Assembly: GCF_030161235.1 (NCBI RefSeq)
Contig: NZ_BSPW01000021.1
Location: 1 to 64,000, forward strand
From: Vibrio zhanjiangensis
GTDB lineage: Bacteria; Pseudomonadota; Gammaproteobacteria; Enterobacterales; Vibrionaceae
Length of the DNA: 64,000 nucleotides
Direction: 5' to 3'
The notes beneath the pieces were generated by a model that ran no database searches, was not told where the DNA came from, and saw nothing but the letters and a program-made list of their open reading frames with translations. Shown here in pieces: positions 16,685 through 25,084 of the stretch; the stretch's first letter is position 1, and each line of letters opens with the position of its first letter. A program made the position numbers and the translations under genes.

Positions 16685-17329
16685 TTGAGTGCGTTCAATA
16701 TTTATGATGAATCCTATTATATTATTTTTTCTGATGATGAGTTTGAAGAGTATGATAATGACTTAACACCAACTCAATATACGGCCGATACTGATTGGGA
16801 TTTCAAAAAGCTGACCTTTGGTATAAAGCCACTTACCTTTGTCTCTGATAATGATAATGTGGACTTTTTACAGCAAGATTACGCAATAGCATTTGACGTT
16901 CCGAGTTTTGTGGTTACAAAAAAACTTAAAGAGCTGCTTGAAGATGGCCTTTACGGCAGTCAGTTTTTTCCAGCAATTATCCAAGATGAGAACAATAATG
17001 CTGTTGAAGGACTTTGGGCACTGAATATATTTCAACGCTTAGATTGTGTTGATTTTAAAAGAAGCCAATTTTTTATGCCGGGTGATGGTACCAAAGAAAT
17101 TGATGGTTTTGGTATTAAACCCGATATGGATAATTATCGATTTCGAGAAGATGTATTCGATGCGATTCCAGAAAACGAACGCTTAATTTTTCAGGTTGGA
17201 AATACAACAACAGGAGAAATTTGCTTTCATCAAAAAGTTGTTGATATTTTTAAAAAGTATGATATTAAAGGTATTCGCTTTTTTAAAGCGAGTGAGTATC
17301 ATGTCGGCGATGAGTTTAATGTTTTTTAA
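16685..17329 (+). CDS. Immunity-type protein A3
   Basis: This 214-residue protein is a close copy of A1 with the same TTG start, the same GAGGA ribosome binding site and scattered substitutions, for example IFQRLD for TFEDLD near residue 120. It is intact, unlike A2. It follows an effector remnant rather than a full toxin, so it is an orphan immunity gene in the present arrangement. The differences from A1 may reflect protection against a related but different toxin. Confidence 0.7.
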   Translation: MSAFNIYDESYYIIFSDDEFEEYDNDLTPTQYTADTDWDFKKLTFGIKPLTFVSDNDNVDFLQQDYAIAFDVPSFVVTKKLKELLEDGLYGSQFFPAIIQDENNNAVEGLWALNIFQRLDCVDFKRSQFFMPGDGTKEIDGFGIKPDMDNYRFREDVFDAIPENERLIFQVGNTTTGEICFHQKVVDIFKKYDIKGIRFFKASEYHVGDEFNVF

Positions 17330-17357
17330 GCGGTATGCTTGCTCAATTCAATTTCAA

Positions 17358-17561
17358 ATGCAAAGGGGAGAACTCTCCTTTGTATTGAGTTTTTATAAGC
17401 CTTAGCGTATTTCCAACTCGATTAATAAAGTCTCACCCACTTACTTGAGCATCAAGGATTGGAATTTTATTCTTTGGGTAAGTTTGAACTAAACAGCGGC
17501 GCACGATGGAATAAAAAACCATTACATACCAAAGTACAAGATGGATACCTAAGGTAGGACG
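17358..17561 (+). repeat. 204-bp spacer repeat, copy 3
   Basis: This is the third 204-base direct repeat, between A3 and the intact B gene. It is nearly identical to copy 1, with few changes (for example GGATACCT for GGGCACCT near the end). Confidence 0.85.
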
Positions 17562-18182
17562 ATGAGTCAATATAACGATCAGTACTATATCGTATTTAAA
17601 AACTATGATGAGAATACTCTATATCTAAAACCGCAAAAACATTCGGCAATGAGAGACTATGAATACACCAAGCTTACTGGCGGTGAGCCAATGTTTTTTG
17701 AAAATGGCTATCGTGATGAAGATCGCGCGCGAGGTGTTAATCGCCCTATTAAGCAGGCGCATTTAGATTCAACCTATCCAGTCTTTTCCGATGCAATAAA
17801 GCAATCTCTGGGCAATATTGATAATCCATGCTGCCAAGCTTATCCGGCGGTTATTGTTGATGATAATGATAAGTATCATGAGGGTTATTGGGTATTTAAT
17901 GTTTTTGAAAAAATGGATGTACTCGATATGGATAAGTGTGCCATCCGAAAAAGAAACCCGAATAGAGAAGGCCAAAGAATCCAAAGATATTGTTTAAGTG
18001 ATGAAAAACTCATGGCTATGAAGGAAGAAAACAGATTAGTCTTTATGCCTAAATACAGTGGTTATCCGCATATTATGGTGCATGAAAAAGTGGTTAGGGC
18101 GTTTAAAAAGCACAATGTGGATACGCTAAATTTTGTAAAGGTTTCTGATTGGGTGATGGGCATGCAGTTTGTACCCGCTTAA
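17562..18182 (+). CDS. Immunity-type protein B, intact copy
   Basis: This 206-residue protein is the full version of the gene whose first codons survive as fragments b1 and b2. It begins MSQYNDQYYIVFKNYDEN. Its centre, YPAVIVDDNDKYHEGYWVFN, and its end, MVHEKVVRAFKKHNVDTLNF, align in layout with the A and C proteins. All three are therefore probably one superfamily, tentatively Imm11/DUF1629-like. It has a good AAGGTAGG ribosome binding site. No effector lies next to it. It closes the array before a convergent terminator. Confidence 0.7.
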   Translation: MSQYNDQYYIVFKNYDENTLYLKPQKHSAMRDYEYTKLTGGEPMFFENGYRDEDRARGVNRPIKQAHLDSTYPVFSDAIKQSLGNIDNPCCQAYPAVIVDDNDKYHEGYWVFNVFEKMDVLDMDKCAIRKRNPNREGQRIQRYCLSDEKLMAMKEENRLVFMPKYSGYPHIMVHEKVVRAFKKHNVDTLNFVKVSDWVMGMQFVPA

Positions 18183-18200
18183 TTAATAGGCCTTGCGGCA

Positions 18201-18221
18201 AAAGGAGGCTTAGCCTCCTTT
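18201..18221. terminator. Bidirectional hairpin terminator between immunity array and RCC1 gene
   Basis: AAAGGAGGC and GCCTCCTTT form a perfect 9-bp stem with a 3-base loop between two convergent genes. Confidence 0.75.
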
Positions 18222-18223
18222 GG

Positions 18224-19366
18224 CTAAAAAACGCTTTGTGGTGTTGTTTTAATCTCTCGATGACCTAGCCCCAATTGACCTTGAATATTGTCTCCCCAGC
18301 ATTTGAGAGTGTCATCTTCTAACAGGGCGCAGCTATGCCGATTTCCCAATGAGATTGCTTTCACATTACTGGCTAAAGTGACTGTGGTTGGAGTGGTTTG
18401 ACTATCACGACTACCAATGCCTAGCTGCCCGTATTGATTGTCTCCCCAGCATTGTAGTGTGCCACTTTGCAAGATCGCGCAGGCATGTTGTTTACCCAGT
18501 GCGAGCTTTTCCACATTCTCTGAAAAGGAGACACTTGTCGGTCGCGCTTTGTTGTTTTGATTGCCAATACCCAATTGACCCGATTGATTGTTGCCCCAGC
18601 ATTTGACCTGTTGATTGTCTAAGAGTGAGCAAGCGAAATGCTGACCTGTTGCAATTGCCGTGGCTGGGCGACCCAGATCAACCAACTGAGGCAATAAATA
18701 AGACTGATTGTCTTTGGTTTGATTGGCAGGAAAACCTATGCCTAATTGACCGAAATAATTGTTACCCCAGCATTTTATTTGGCCTGAGTATGTTTGCAGA
18801 CAAGTGAAGTTATCGCCAACTTGAATATTGCTCAGTGGTGATGCTTCAATCACATCACTGGGCGCAAGTTCAGGGCGAGTTCTACCTGTGCCGAGTTGAC
18901 CAAAGAAATTGTCTCCCCAACACTGCGCTGTGTGATTATCTGTGATGAGACAAGCATGGTTACTGCCCATAGACAGAGATTGTGCTGGATTTGGGAGTGA
19001 TAGCATTTTGGGGGCAACTAAGCGATAAGAACCTTGTCCCAACAAATAGCGAGCATTATCTCCCCAGCATGCAACCTCTCCTTGTGTCGATAAAGAGCAA
19101 GAGTGCGCGGCAGCAAGGCTAAGCTGTTTTTTCGTGCCTCCGAGATTGACGGCAGTCGGGGTGTCTATAGAGTGTTGAGTAGACGAAGCGATGCCGAGCT
19201 GACCGGAATAATTATCCCCCCAGCAATGGATGACATTATTTTCAGAGATAGCACAAGTATGGCTATTTCCTAGCGATACCTGCTTCCAAGTTCTTGGTGT
19301 GTATGCTTGTGCATTAGAGATAACCAGCAGCAAACTGACAAGAGGTAATATCTTCATATTTCTCAT
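18224..19366 (-). CDS. Secreted RCC1-repeat beta-propeller protein
   Basis: This 380-residue protein has a signal peptide (cut near residue 21, after SNAQA). The rest is seven RCC1-type repeats, each with C-x7-9-CWGDN (CWGNN in two) followed by a GQLG-type turn. Seven repeats give a complete propeller. Each blade carries a Cys pair spaced for a disulfide, fitting an oxidising compartment. The function is unknown; bacterial RCC1-like secreted proteins are mostly uncharacterised binding proteins. The coding strand is opposite to the immunity array. Two possible starts, three codons apart, exist; the first follows AGGT. Confidence 0.85.
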   Translation of the reverse strand: MRNMKILPLVSLLLVISNAQAYTPRTWKQVSLGNSHTCAISENNVIHCWGDNYSGQLGIASSTQHSIDTPTAVNLGGTKKQLSLAAAHSCSLSTQGEVACWGDNARYLLGQGSYRLVAPKMLSLPNPAQSLSMGSNHACLITDNHTAQCWGDNFFGQLGTGRTRPELAPSDVIEASPLSNIQVGDNFTCLQTYSGQIKCWGNNYFGQLGIGFPANQTKDNQSYLLPQLVDLGRPATAIATGQHFACSLLDNQQVKCWGNNQSGQLGIGNQNNKARPTSVSFSENVEKLALGKQHACAILQSGTLQCWGDNQYGQLGIGSRDSQTTPTTVTLASNVKAISLGNRHSCALLEDDTLKCWGDNIQGQLGLGHREIKTTPQSVF

Positions 19367-19516
19367 GATACCTATGATTAAATAATATTTATGGTGGTCT
19401 TAAAGCTGATTTGAATTGATATATTTTGATAGTAATGCGTTAACTAGAGTAATAAAAACAGGCTAATGTATATAATCATTAGCCTATTGAGCTTATAGTT
19501 TTACCTAAATACTTGA

Positions 19517-19648
19517 TTAAAGCTTATCGCAAAAACATAAGTTAATACTGCAAATTGGCATTTCACCCGGAGGGCAATTAATACTGGCAATCGAATTTGT
19601 AGAAGAAAAAAGAGCGACAGCGAGCAGTAGGGTGGTTTTTTTAAACAT
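19517..19648 (-). CDS. Small secreted Cys-rich peptide (43 residues)
   Basis: This 43-residue frame begins MFKKTTLLLAVALFSS, a good signal peptide with a likely cut after NSIA at residue 21. The mature part of 22 residues contains four Cys (25, 33, 38, 40) in CPPGEMPIC and CFC patterns. It sits between two secreted proteins on the same strand. Only a weak ribosome binding site (AAGA) is present. I do not recognise the family. The regular signal peptide and clustered Cys make chance unlikely but not excluded. Confidence 0.5.
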   Translation of the reverse strand: MFKKTTLLLAVALFSSTNSIASINCPPGEMPICSINLCFCDKL

Positions 19649-19760
19649 AATGGTCTTGTTATTTTTTATTTGTCACATGGAACAAATATAATGTGTTAAA
19701 AGTTGTTAATAATCAATGATTTATTATATTCCACCGTACTGATATTATATAATATTTCAC

Positions 19761-20159
19761 TTAAACTCTGAGCTGAAAGTTAGCTTCAACACGGCCTTGT
19801 AGATAATAAGTTCGATAACCATGGATAAAATAACGTGAGCCATCTGCGCGAATAATCTCAAAAATCTCCCAGCGTGAGGTGCCACTATCGGCAGGTTGTA
19901 GGATATATCCAGCAGGGCATTGCAGTGATTTTTGTTGCCATAAGGCTTCATCTACTCTAAATACCGTATAGTAAACACCATTTGCTTCAGTAACTCGTCC
20001 CCAGTTACCTGATATTGTCACGTAGTTATCATCACTATCTAGCAACCACTCCCAATCGCTTGCATCCGGAAGACCGCAATATACGTAGGTCGTGGTACTG
20101 GCAAAAGCAGGCAGGCTAAAAAAAAGCGCAACAGAGAAAAAGATAGATAATAATTTCAT
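19761..20159 (-). CDS. Small secreted protein, unknown function
   Basis: From the ATG at 20159 this is a 132-residue protein with signal peptide MKLLSIFFSVALFFSLPAFA. An ATG eight codons upstream would spoil the signal peptide. The mature part has two Cys (VYCGLP and LQCPAG) and many aromatic residues (DWEWLL, NWGRV, YRTYYLQG), suggesting a small beta-rich disulfide-bonded fold. It shares a C-P-x-G element with the 43-residue peptide gene that follows. The family is not recognised. Confidence 0.6.
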   Translation of the reverse strand: MKLLSIFFSVALFFSLPAFASTTTYVYCGLPDASDWEWLLDSDDNYVTISGNWGRVTEANGVYYTVFRVDEALWQQKSLQCPAGYILQPADSGTSRWEIFEIIRADGSRYFIHGYRTYYLQGRVEANFQLRV

Positions 20160-20423
20160 ATAATAAAACTTACTTGTTATCAAAATGTTAAAACAAGGTA
20201 GATGTTTTTATTTGCTTAAGTAAATGACTTATGGGTATAAAACCTGACTCAGATCTCAATAAAAAATTTATAATCCCTTATATTTTGAACTGAGGCAAAG
20301 TTTAATATTAATTTAATGACCTAACTAATTGTTAGCTTTGAATGTAAAAAACATCACTAATTATTCAATATTAATGCTCAGTTATTAATATTGATAATCA
20401 GTGATATACAGTAGATTATGATT

Positions 20424-21989
20424 TTAATTTTTGAGGCTAGACCAAGTGCTGGCTTTATTTCTTCCCGCATCTTTCGACGCATATAATGCTTCATCCGCTC
20501 TGGCAATAACCTGATCAATATTTGTGTCTTTAGAGCTGATTTCTGCCACGCCCAAACTGACAGTCACAGTGCGCTCGAGTGAGAAAGCATTAGACTCAAT
20601 GGCTTCCCTTATCGTTTCGGCCACTTTAACAGCATTTTCTTCCGGAGTATTAGGAAGTAAGATAATAAACTCTTCTCCTCCCCATCTTGCCAAGGTATCT
20701 GTGTGTCTGACCTTCTTTGCCACCACAGCACTGAGCTCTCTCAGGCAATCATCCCCTGCATTATGGCCCAGCTCATCATTGATTTTCTTAAAATGATCAA
20801 TATCGAAGATAATAATACTTAATGTAGAGTTGAAACTTTTGGTCTTCGCCTGTTCGAATTGCAATCTTTCGGTGAAAGAGTTTCGATTATGGAGCTTGGT
20901 TAAAAAGTCAGTACTGGACAGATAGGTAAGCTCTTTTTTGTGGGTGAACTCAGAATAAATATTCCATATGTAAAATAGTGAGACAACGATAATGAGAATA
21001 AAGTAGGTTGCATAGTTTTGCAGCAGGTTGCCTAATAGGTTATCTCGAGAGCTGCTGATCAAGTAAGCAACGTGTTGGTCTTTAAAGTTCTTGATTGAAA
21101 GAAAACTAATAATATAGTCCTTGCCTTGTATCGAAACAGCTTGTGAAAAGCTCTCTTTTTTATCAAAAAGAGGCTTAAGTTTGCTGCTGTATGTCTTTGC
21201 TTGATCAATGAGGCTTCTGTGGTTTACATCGCGCAAATGTTTTTCAAATACGGCTTTGTCGTAGTAGTAGCCATCTGTCAGGACACTCGGGATATAGTGG
21301 TCTTTCATATCATCGAACAATTTTGCATCGACGGCATCTTGGCTGATGATAAATTGGAAGTCGTCTTTGGGGTACAGTTCAACCAGCAAGTCAATAATGC
21401 TGCCCATGGAAAGAGACACTTCGACGCTGCCAAGTGCTTGTTGTCCATGAGTGATAGGGTAGACGAAGCGGTAGCCGTTAAAAATGCGCCCTTCTTCAAA
21501 GCCTTCAACTATTCGTTGCTGCGTGTTGGCAAGTCTTACAGACTCTCTGATTGAAAACAGGTTGTCACCGTATTTTCCCGGTTTGTGCACTCGAAGGAAA
21601 CTGTCGCCATTTGGAAAATGAAAATGGAGTTGCCTGAAGTTGTGAGCCCTGAGCAGCTGATAATTATCCTTAAGCAGCTGATACAACCTCATTCTTGCTT
21701 GGTCTCGTTTGTTCCCCGTTTCTGCAAGGGCGATTTCCAGTAATTGGATCACTTCATTGTCGTTGACTATCTGCTGATAGACGTAGTGCGAGAACTTCTT
21801 ATACACGCCGATGCTTGAGCGGACTTTAGATTCCATACTCACGGAATAATTATCGAGTATTCGGCGTTTTTGTTCTCTGTATTCTCCGACCAAAATCGCA
21901 AAGGATATCAGGATAAGAGTAATCAAAGTGCCCAAGTGAACACATAATCTCAACCCAAGAGTAGGTCGTAAAGGTGATAGTGATTTCAA
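20424..21989 (-). CDS. Membrane diguanylate cyclase (sensor + GGDEF)
   Basis: This 521-residue protein makes the second messenger c-di-GMP from two GTP. It has one membrane helix at about 19-36, a periplasmic sensor region (about 37-325, Cache-like by layout), a second helix at 327-344 and a cytoplasmic GGDEF domain (about 355-515). The active-site motif is GGEEF at 437-441. The product-inhibition site RxxD (RHTD, 428-431) is present five residues before it. The enzyme should therefore be active and feedback-regulated. The signal sensed is unknown. It stands alone, with AT-rich flanks on its 3' side. Confidence 0.92.
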   Translation of the reverse strand: MKSLSPLRPTLGLRLCVHLGTLITLILISFAILVGEYREQKRRILDNYSVSMESKVRSSIGVYKKFSHYVYQQIVNDNEVIQLLEIALAETGNKRDQARMRLYQLLKDNYQLLRAHNFRQLHFHFPNGDSFLRVHKPGKYGDNLFSIRESVRLANTQQRIVEGFEEGRIFNGYRFVYPITHGQQALGSVEVSLSMGSIIDLLVELYPKDDFQFIISQDAVDAKLFDDMKDHYIPSVLTDGYYYDKAVFEKHLRDVNHRSLIDQAKTYSSKLKPLFDKKESFSQAVSIQGKDYIISFLSIKNFKDQHVAYLISSSRDNLLGNLLQNYATYFILIIVVSLFYIWNIYSEFTHKKELTYLSSTDFLTKLHNRNSFTERLQFEQAKTKSFNSTLSIIIFDIDHFKKINDELGHNAGDDCLRELSAVVAKKVRHTDTLARWGGEEFIILLPNTPEENAVKVAETIREAIESNAFSLERTVTVSLGVAEISSKDTNIDQVIARADEALYASKDAGRNKASTWSSLKN

Positions 21990-22093
21990 ACCGCTTCCCC
22001 ATCAAGCACAATCAATAATGTTTTATTGATAGTTTAGTAGATAATCTTAATGCTGGAGGATCTAAGTAGGGAAGTTGGGCCTAGAGAACATTG

Positions 22094-22118
22094 TAAAAGG
22101 CGCGTATTTGCGCCTTAA
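22094..22118 (-). terminator. Terminator of grcA
   Basis: AAGGCGC and GCGCCTT form a 7-bp stem around a 6-base loop, followed on the minus strand by TTTTAC, about ten bases after the grcA stop. Confidence 0.75.
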
Positions 22119-22127
22119 CATATGTTT

Positions 22128-22505
22128 TTATAGAGATTCTGTGAAGGTCCGAGCAATAACATCACGTTGTTGCTCTGTGGTTAGAGAATTAAAGCGCACT
22201 GCATAACCTGAAACACGGATAGTCAGCTGAGGGTATTTTTCAGGGTTTGCTACCGCATCTTCTAGTGTTTCACGTTTTAGTACGTTAACGTTTAGGTGTT
22301 GTCCACCTTCGATACGTGGCGCAGTTTCAATGGCGACTTCACGGCTTTCATATTCGCCCAGTTCATCGGTCGTAATCACTTGATCCGCTGCGTATCCGCG
22401 ATCAGCCGCTACGCAGCGAGCTTCACCTTTATCTGTGTCAATTAACCAAATGGAATTGAGCAATGCATCATTCGCTGCTTTGGTGATTTGAATACCTTGA
22501 ATCAT
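22128..22505 (-). CDS. grcA: Autonomous glycyl radical cofactor GrcA (YfiD)
   Basis: This 125-residue protein substitutes for the damaged C-terminal end of pyruvate formate-lyase under microaerobic or acid conditions. The C-terminal part carries the glycyl radical loop RVSGYAVRF with Gly100, and the domain matches the end of PFL. Length equals the family norm. It has a GGAGATAA ribosome binding site. Two perfect FNR boxes lie upstream, matching its known oxygen control in E. coli. Confidence 0.95.
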   Translation of the reverse strand: MIQGIQITKAANDALLNSIWLIDTDKGEARCVAADRGYAADQVITTDELGEYESREVAIETAPRIEGGQHLNVNVLKRETLEDAVANPEKYPQLTIRVSGYAVRFNSLTTEQQRDVIARTFTESL

Positions 22506-22598
22506 GTTTATCTCCTAATTGAAGTAATGGTTTGTTGATGTTTTTTTTCTAAAATTTTAAGGCTGGTTATTATATAACTTACAATGAAATTTAATGTC

Positions 22599-22612
22599 TT
22601 GATTTTAATCAA
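22599..22612 (-). promoter_or_regulatory. FNR box, proximal, at grcA promoter
   Basis: TTGAT-TTTA-ATCAA is a perfect FNR site. On the minus strand it sits about 41-44 bases upstream of the start expected from the TATAAT at 22574-22569, the class II activating position. Confidence 0.85.
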
Positions 22613-22642
22613 TGAAAGTTTTCAATTCTTAAATGTTTGATA

Positions 22643-22957
22643 TTAATTATATTGATCTGGATCAAACCAATGATTCTTGGTCACTTTTCCCTGCAATCTA
22701 CTTTGATTAGCGAAATTATTGCCCATGTTATTTTGTTGTAAATTTACTGCATAATGGGTTTGTGAATTGGTCTGATACGGATAAAAGACCGTAAAGAAGC
22801 CAGTTTTGTGAAAGTCAAAGGTGGTAAAACTACAAGATGGTTGGAGCAATGAGGATCGAATTCTCATTTTGCGAATCATTGCTAGAAGATAGGGGGGGAC
22901 TACCACGGGATTAAAGTTGCCGCTTAGTGATAGGTTTTTTTGTGATTTTATGAACAT
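22643..22957 (-). CDS. Hypothetical protein upstream of grcA
   Basis: This 104-residue frame starts at an ATG with a strong AAGGAG seven bases upstream, which favours a real gene. I do not recognise the sequence. It has no clear signal peptide or domain, is basic at the N-terminus and rich in Asn and Gln in the second half. Its last codons coincide with the distal FNR box of grcA. The 3' end may therefore be fortuitous or the protein dispensable. Confidence 0.4.
   Translation of the reverse strand: MFIKSQKNLSLSGNFNPVVVPPYLLAMIRKMRIRSSLLQPSCSFTTFDFHKTGFFTVFYPYQTNSQTHYAVNLQQNNMGNNFANQSRLQGKVTKNHWFDPDQYN
22652..22665 (-). promoter_or_regulatory. FNR box, distal, at grcA promoter
   Basis: TTGAT-CTGG-ATCAA is a second perfect FNR site, centred 53 bases upstream of the proximal one. 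The E. coli yfiD promoter has FNR sites at -40.5 and -93.5, also 53 bases apart. It overlaps the last codons of the hypothetical gene at 22643-22957. Confidence 0.8.
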
Positions 22958-23129
22958 GGCTTTTCTCCTTGTTCAATGTCACGGAGTTATAAGCTTTTGA
23001 ATGAAATATGGTTTGCTTGTCAACGAAAGAGTAAACCTAAACACAACACTTAGGTTCGTTGTGTAGGGAAATTATTGGCATTAAATTTTCATAGCATAAT
23101 TGGGCTTATACACAACAGGAAACACCACT

Positions 23130-23234
23130 ATGCCATACACATCCTTTTTCACTCGTACTCGTATTTGTCGATTTCCGATGCCAAACCGTCATGTGACAGG
23201 GCGGGGACATCATAGAACGCCACAAAAGCATTGA
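23130..23234 (+). CDS. Possible 34-residue basic peptide upstream of ung
   Basis: A short frame starts MPYTSFFTRTRICRFP behind AGGAAA and is rich in Arg and His. It lies in the 355-base gap between the grcA-side hypothetical gene and ung. It has no recognisable homology. It may be a leader peptide or chance. The rest of the gap shows no gene. Confidence 0.25.
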   Translation: MPYTSFFTRTRICRFPMPNRHVTGRGHHRTPQKH

Positions 23235-23312
23235 ATTAGCTTTCTAAGGGCTTTGTTCCTTTCCCCGTTTTTGCGACAATTATTGCAGCATTTATTGGAA
23301 AAGGAACAATAC

Positions 23313-24023
23313 ATGAGCCCTTCACTGACGTGGCACGACGTCATCGGCGTTGAAAAACAGCAAGATTACTTCAAGCAAACTATAAACTTTGTTGAGTCTG
23401 AAAGGGCTGTAGGAAAGGTCATTTTTCCTCCAGCAAAAGATGTTTTTAATGCTTTTCGCACCACTGAGTTTGGTGATGTAAAGGTCGTGATTCTTGGTCA
23501 GGACCCCTATCATGGCCCTCGGCAGGCTCATGGTTTGTGCTTTTCTGTTCTTCCTGGTATCAAGCCACCACCTTCACTTGTGAATATGTATAAAGAGCTA
23601 TCTCAAGATATTGATGGGTTTGAAATCCCATCGCATGGTTACTTACAACATTGGGCAGAGCAGGGCGTACTATTGCTCAATACAGCACTGACGGTAGAAC
23701 AAGGCAAGGCTCATTCACATGCCAAAACGGGTTGGGAAACCTTCACTGATAAGGTGATTGAAGCGATTAATCACCATCAGTCTGGCGTGGTATTCCTGCT
23801 GTGGGGATCACATGCCCAGAAGAAGGGAAGGTTCATTGATCGCAATCGACATTATGTGTTGTCAGCACCGCATCCTTCTCCTTTGTCGGCTCATAGAGGA
23901 TTTCTGGGTTGTCGACACTTTTCTCAAACCAATCAGATTCTCGATTCAATAGGGAAACCAGTCATTGATTGGTGCTTGCCAATGTCAGTTGATAGACAAG
24001 ACCAAATGCATATAAATGCCTAG
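23313..24023 (+). CDS. ung: Uracil-DNA glycosylase
   Basis: This enzyme removes uracil from DNA as the first step of base excision repair. From ATG 23313, behind AAGGA, it has 236 residues and starts [11 protein letters not shown] like E. coli Ung. A longer frame from 23253 adds 20 residues without homology. The catalytic GQDPYHGP motif, the GVLLLN segment, [11 protein letters not shown] and the [13 protein letters not shown]-intercalation loop are all present. Family-1 UNG with usual length. Confidence 0.96.
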   Translation: MSPSLTWHDVIGVEKQQDYFKQTINFVESERAVGKVIFPPAKDVFNAFRTTEFGDVKVVILGQDPYHGPRQAHGLCFSVLPGIKPPPSLVNMYKELSQDIDGFEIPSHGYLQHWAEQGVLLLNTALTVEQGKAHSHAKTGWETFTDKVIEAINHHQSGVVFLLWGSHAQKKGRFIDRNRHYVLSAPHPSPLSAHRGFLGCRHFSQTNQILDSIGKPVIDWCLPMSVDRQDQMHINA

Positions 24024-24098
24024 TTTTCGACCGATGTCAACGTTGTAAGAATGGTTTCCTTATACACTTATATAAAATAAGGGTAAAGGGGCTTTATC

Positions 24099-24650
24099 AT
24101 GATGATGGAAAGAATCCGAAGAGAACATAGTTATATGGTTCGGCTTTTGGCTGTTTTGAACCAGAAAATAAAACAGTTACAGGCTGAACAGTCGATTAAT
24201 TACAGCGTGGTTAAAGAGGTTGTTGATTACTTGGCGAGTCATTCTGAACGTGTTCATCACCCAAAAGAAGACATTCTATACCATTATTATATGGAGCATT
24301 ATGGTCACAAAGATGAGATAGAAAACTTGGAATATGAGCATGAAATTTTGTCAGACAAGACTCATGAATTCCTTAATATCGTTGAAATGATTCTTCAGGA
24401 TGCTGTGGTACCGCAAGATATGTTTATTGAACAGCTTGAATCCTTCATTTTGGCGCAAAAACGCCACCTAGAGATGGAAGAGCGCTCGATTCTTCCTCTC
24501 ATTGATAAAAGTTTCAATTTTCATGATTGGCAAGAAGTCGAGAAACAATGGAATCTTGGGGAAGACGACCCCGTTTTTGGTGCCACGATAGCAGAAGAAT
24601 ATCAGCAGATTGCGGCTCGTGTTCGTCAAGGTGAGCATGAAAGTATTTAA
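24099..24650 (+). CDS. Hemerythrin HHE-domain protein
   Basis: This 183-residue cytoplasmic helical-bundle protein has His and Glu residues placed as in HHE di-iron domains: REHSYM near residue 9, HSERVHHPKED near 49-58, EYEHE near 80 and KRHLEMEERSILP near 120. Such proteins bind oxygen or nitric oxide, or sense iron. It stands alone with a terminator directly after it. Two adjacent ATGs could be the start. The physiological ligand is unknown. Confidence 0.85.
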   Translation: MMMERIRREHSYMVRLLAVLNQKIKQLQAEQSINYSVVKEVVDYLASHSERVHHPKEDILYHYYMEHYGHKDEIENLEYEHEILSDKTHEFLNIVEMILQDAVVPQDMFIEQLESFILAQKRHLEMEERSILPLIDKSFNFHDWQEVEKQWNLGEDDPVFGATIAEEYQQIAARVRQGEHESI

Positions 24651-24658
24651 GGGAAAGT

Positions 24659-24686
24659 AAAAAGAGGCATTGATATGCCTCTTTTT
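24659..24686. terminator. Bidirectional terminator
   Basis: A 12-bp perfect stem (AAAAAGAGGCAT and ATGCCTCTTTTT) with a 4-base loop lies between two convergent genes. Confidence 0.88.
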
Positions 24687-24710
24687 ACTCTCATTAGTTC
24701 AGTGTTAGTA

Positions 24711-24893
24711 TCAATAGTCCAGTTGTTCAAAATCATCGAAGCCGATGTCCATGTCTTTTAATTCGCGCTGTAGTCTCTGTTTGTCTTTAATCGCCTCAAT
24801 TTCTCGCCACTTGCGCTTGACTGGTTTAGAACGCGATGAGCGGTTTCTAGGGAATTCCATTTCCAAGATTTCTTCAAAGTTTAAGCCTTCCAT
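24711..24893 (-). CDS. DUF3545 family protein
   Basis: This 60-residue hydrophilic protein contains KPVKRKWREIEAIKDKQRLQ, the conserved core of DUF3545, a family found in Vibrio and related gammaproteobacteria. It probably forms a helix with acidic ends. Function is unknown. It is monocistronic and converges on the hemerythrin gene. Confidence 0.8.
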   Translation of the reverse strand: MEGLNFEEILEMEFPRNRSSRSKPVKRKWREIEAIKDKQRLQRELKDMDIGFDDFEQLDY

Positions 24894-25068
24894 AAGCCAC
24901 CTCTTTAAATGATTTCTCTTTGAAGGGGTACTGTTTAAATACCACTCTGTCCCAATAGTAACTTTGATTGGTTTCTCATTTGTTACGATTAAATTAATTT
25001 TTTATGCATTTTAGACTGGCCTTCACAGAAAAATGATGAAATTTTGTTGATTTTTTATCCAAACAGAC

Positions 25069-25078
25069 TTGGTATAAT
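25069..25078 (+). promoter_or_regulatory. Extended -10 promoter of the symporter leader
   Basis: TTGGTATAAT contains a perfect -10 hexamer (25073-25078) with an upstream TG. Transcription would start near 25085, leaving a leader of about 510 bases before the symporter gene. Confidence 0.55.
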
Positions 25079-25084
25079 GTGCAA

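Noticed and set aside
14079..18182. CRISPR or integron-type array
   Set aside because: The repeats are three 204-base spacers linked to coding copies, without short regular repeats, attC-like sites or cas/intI genes.
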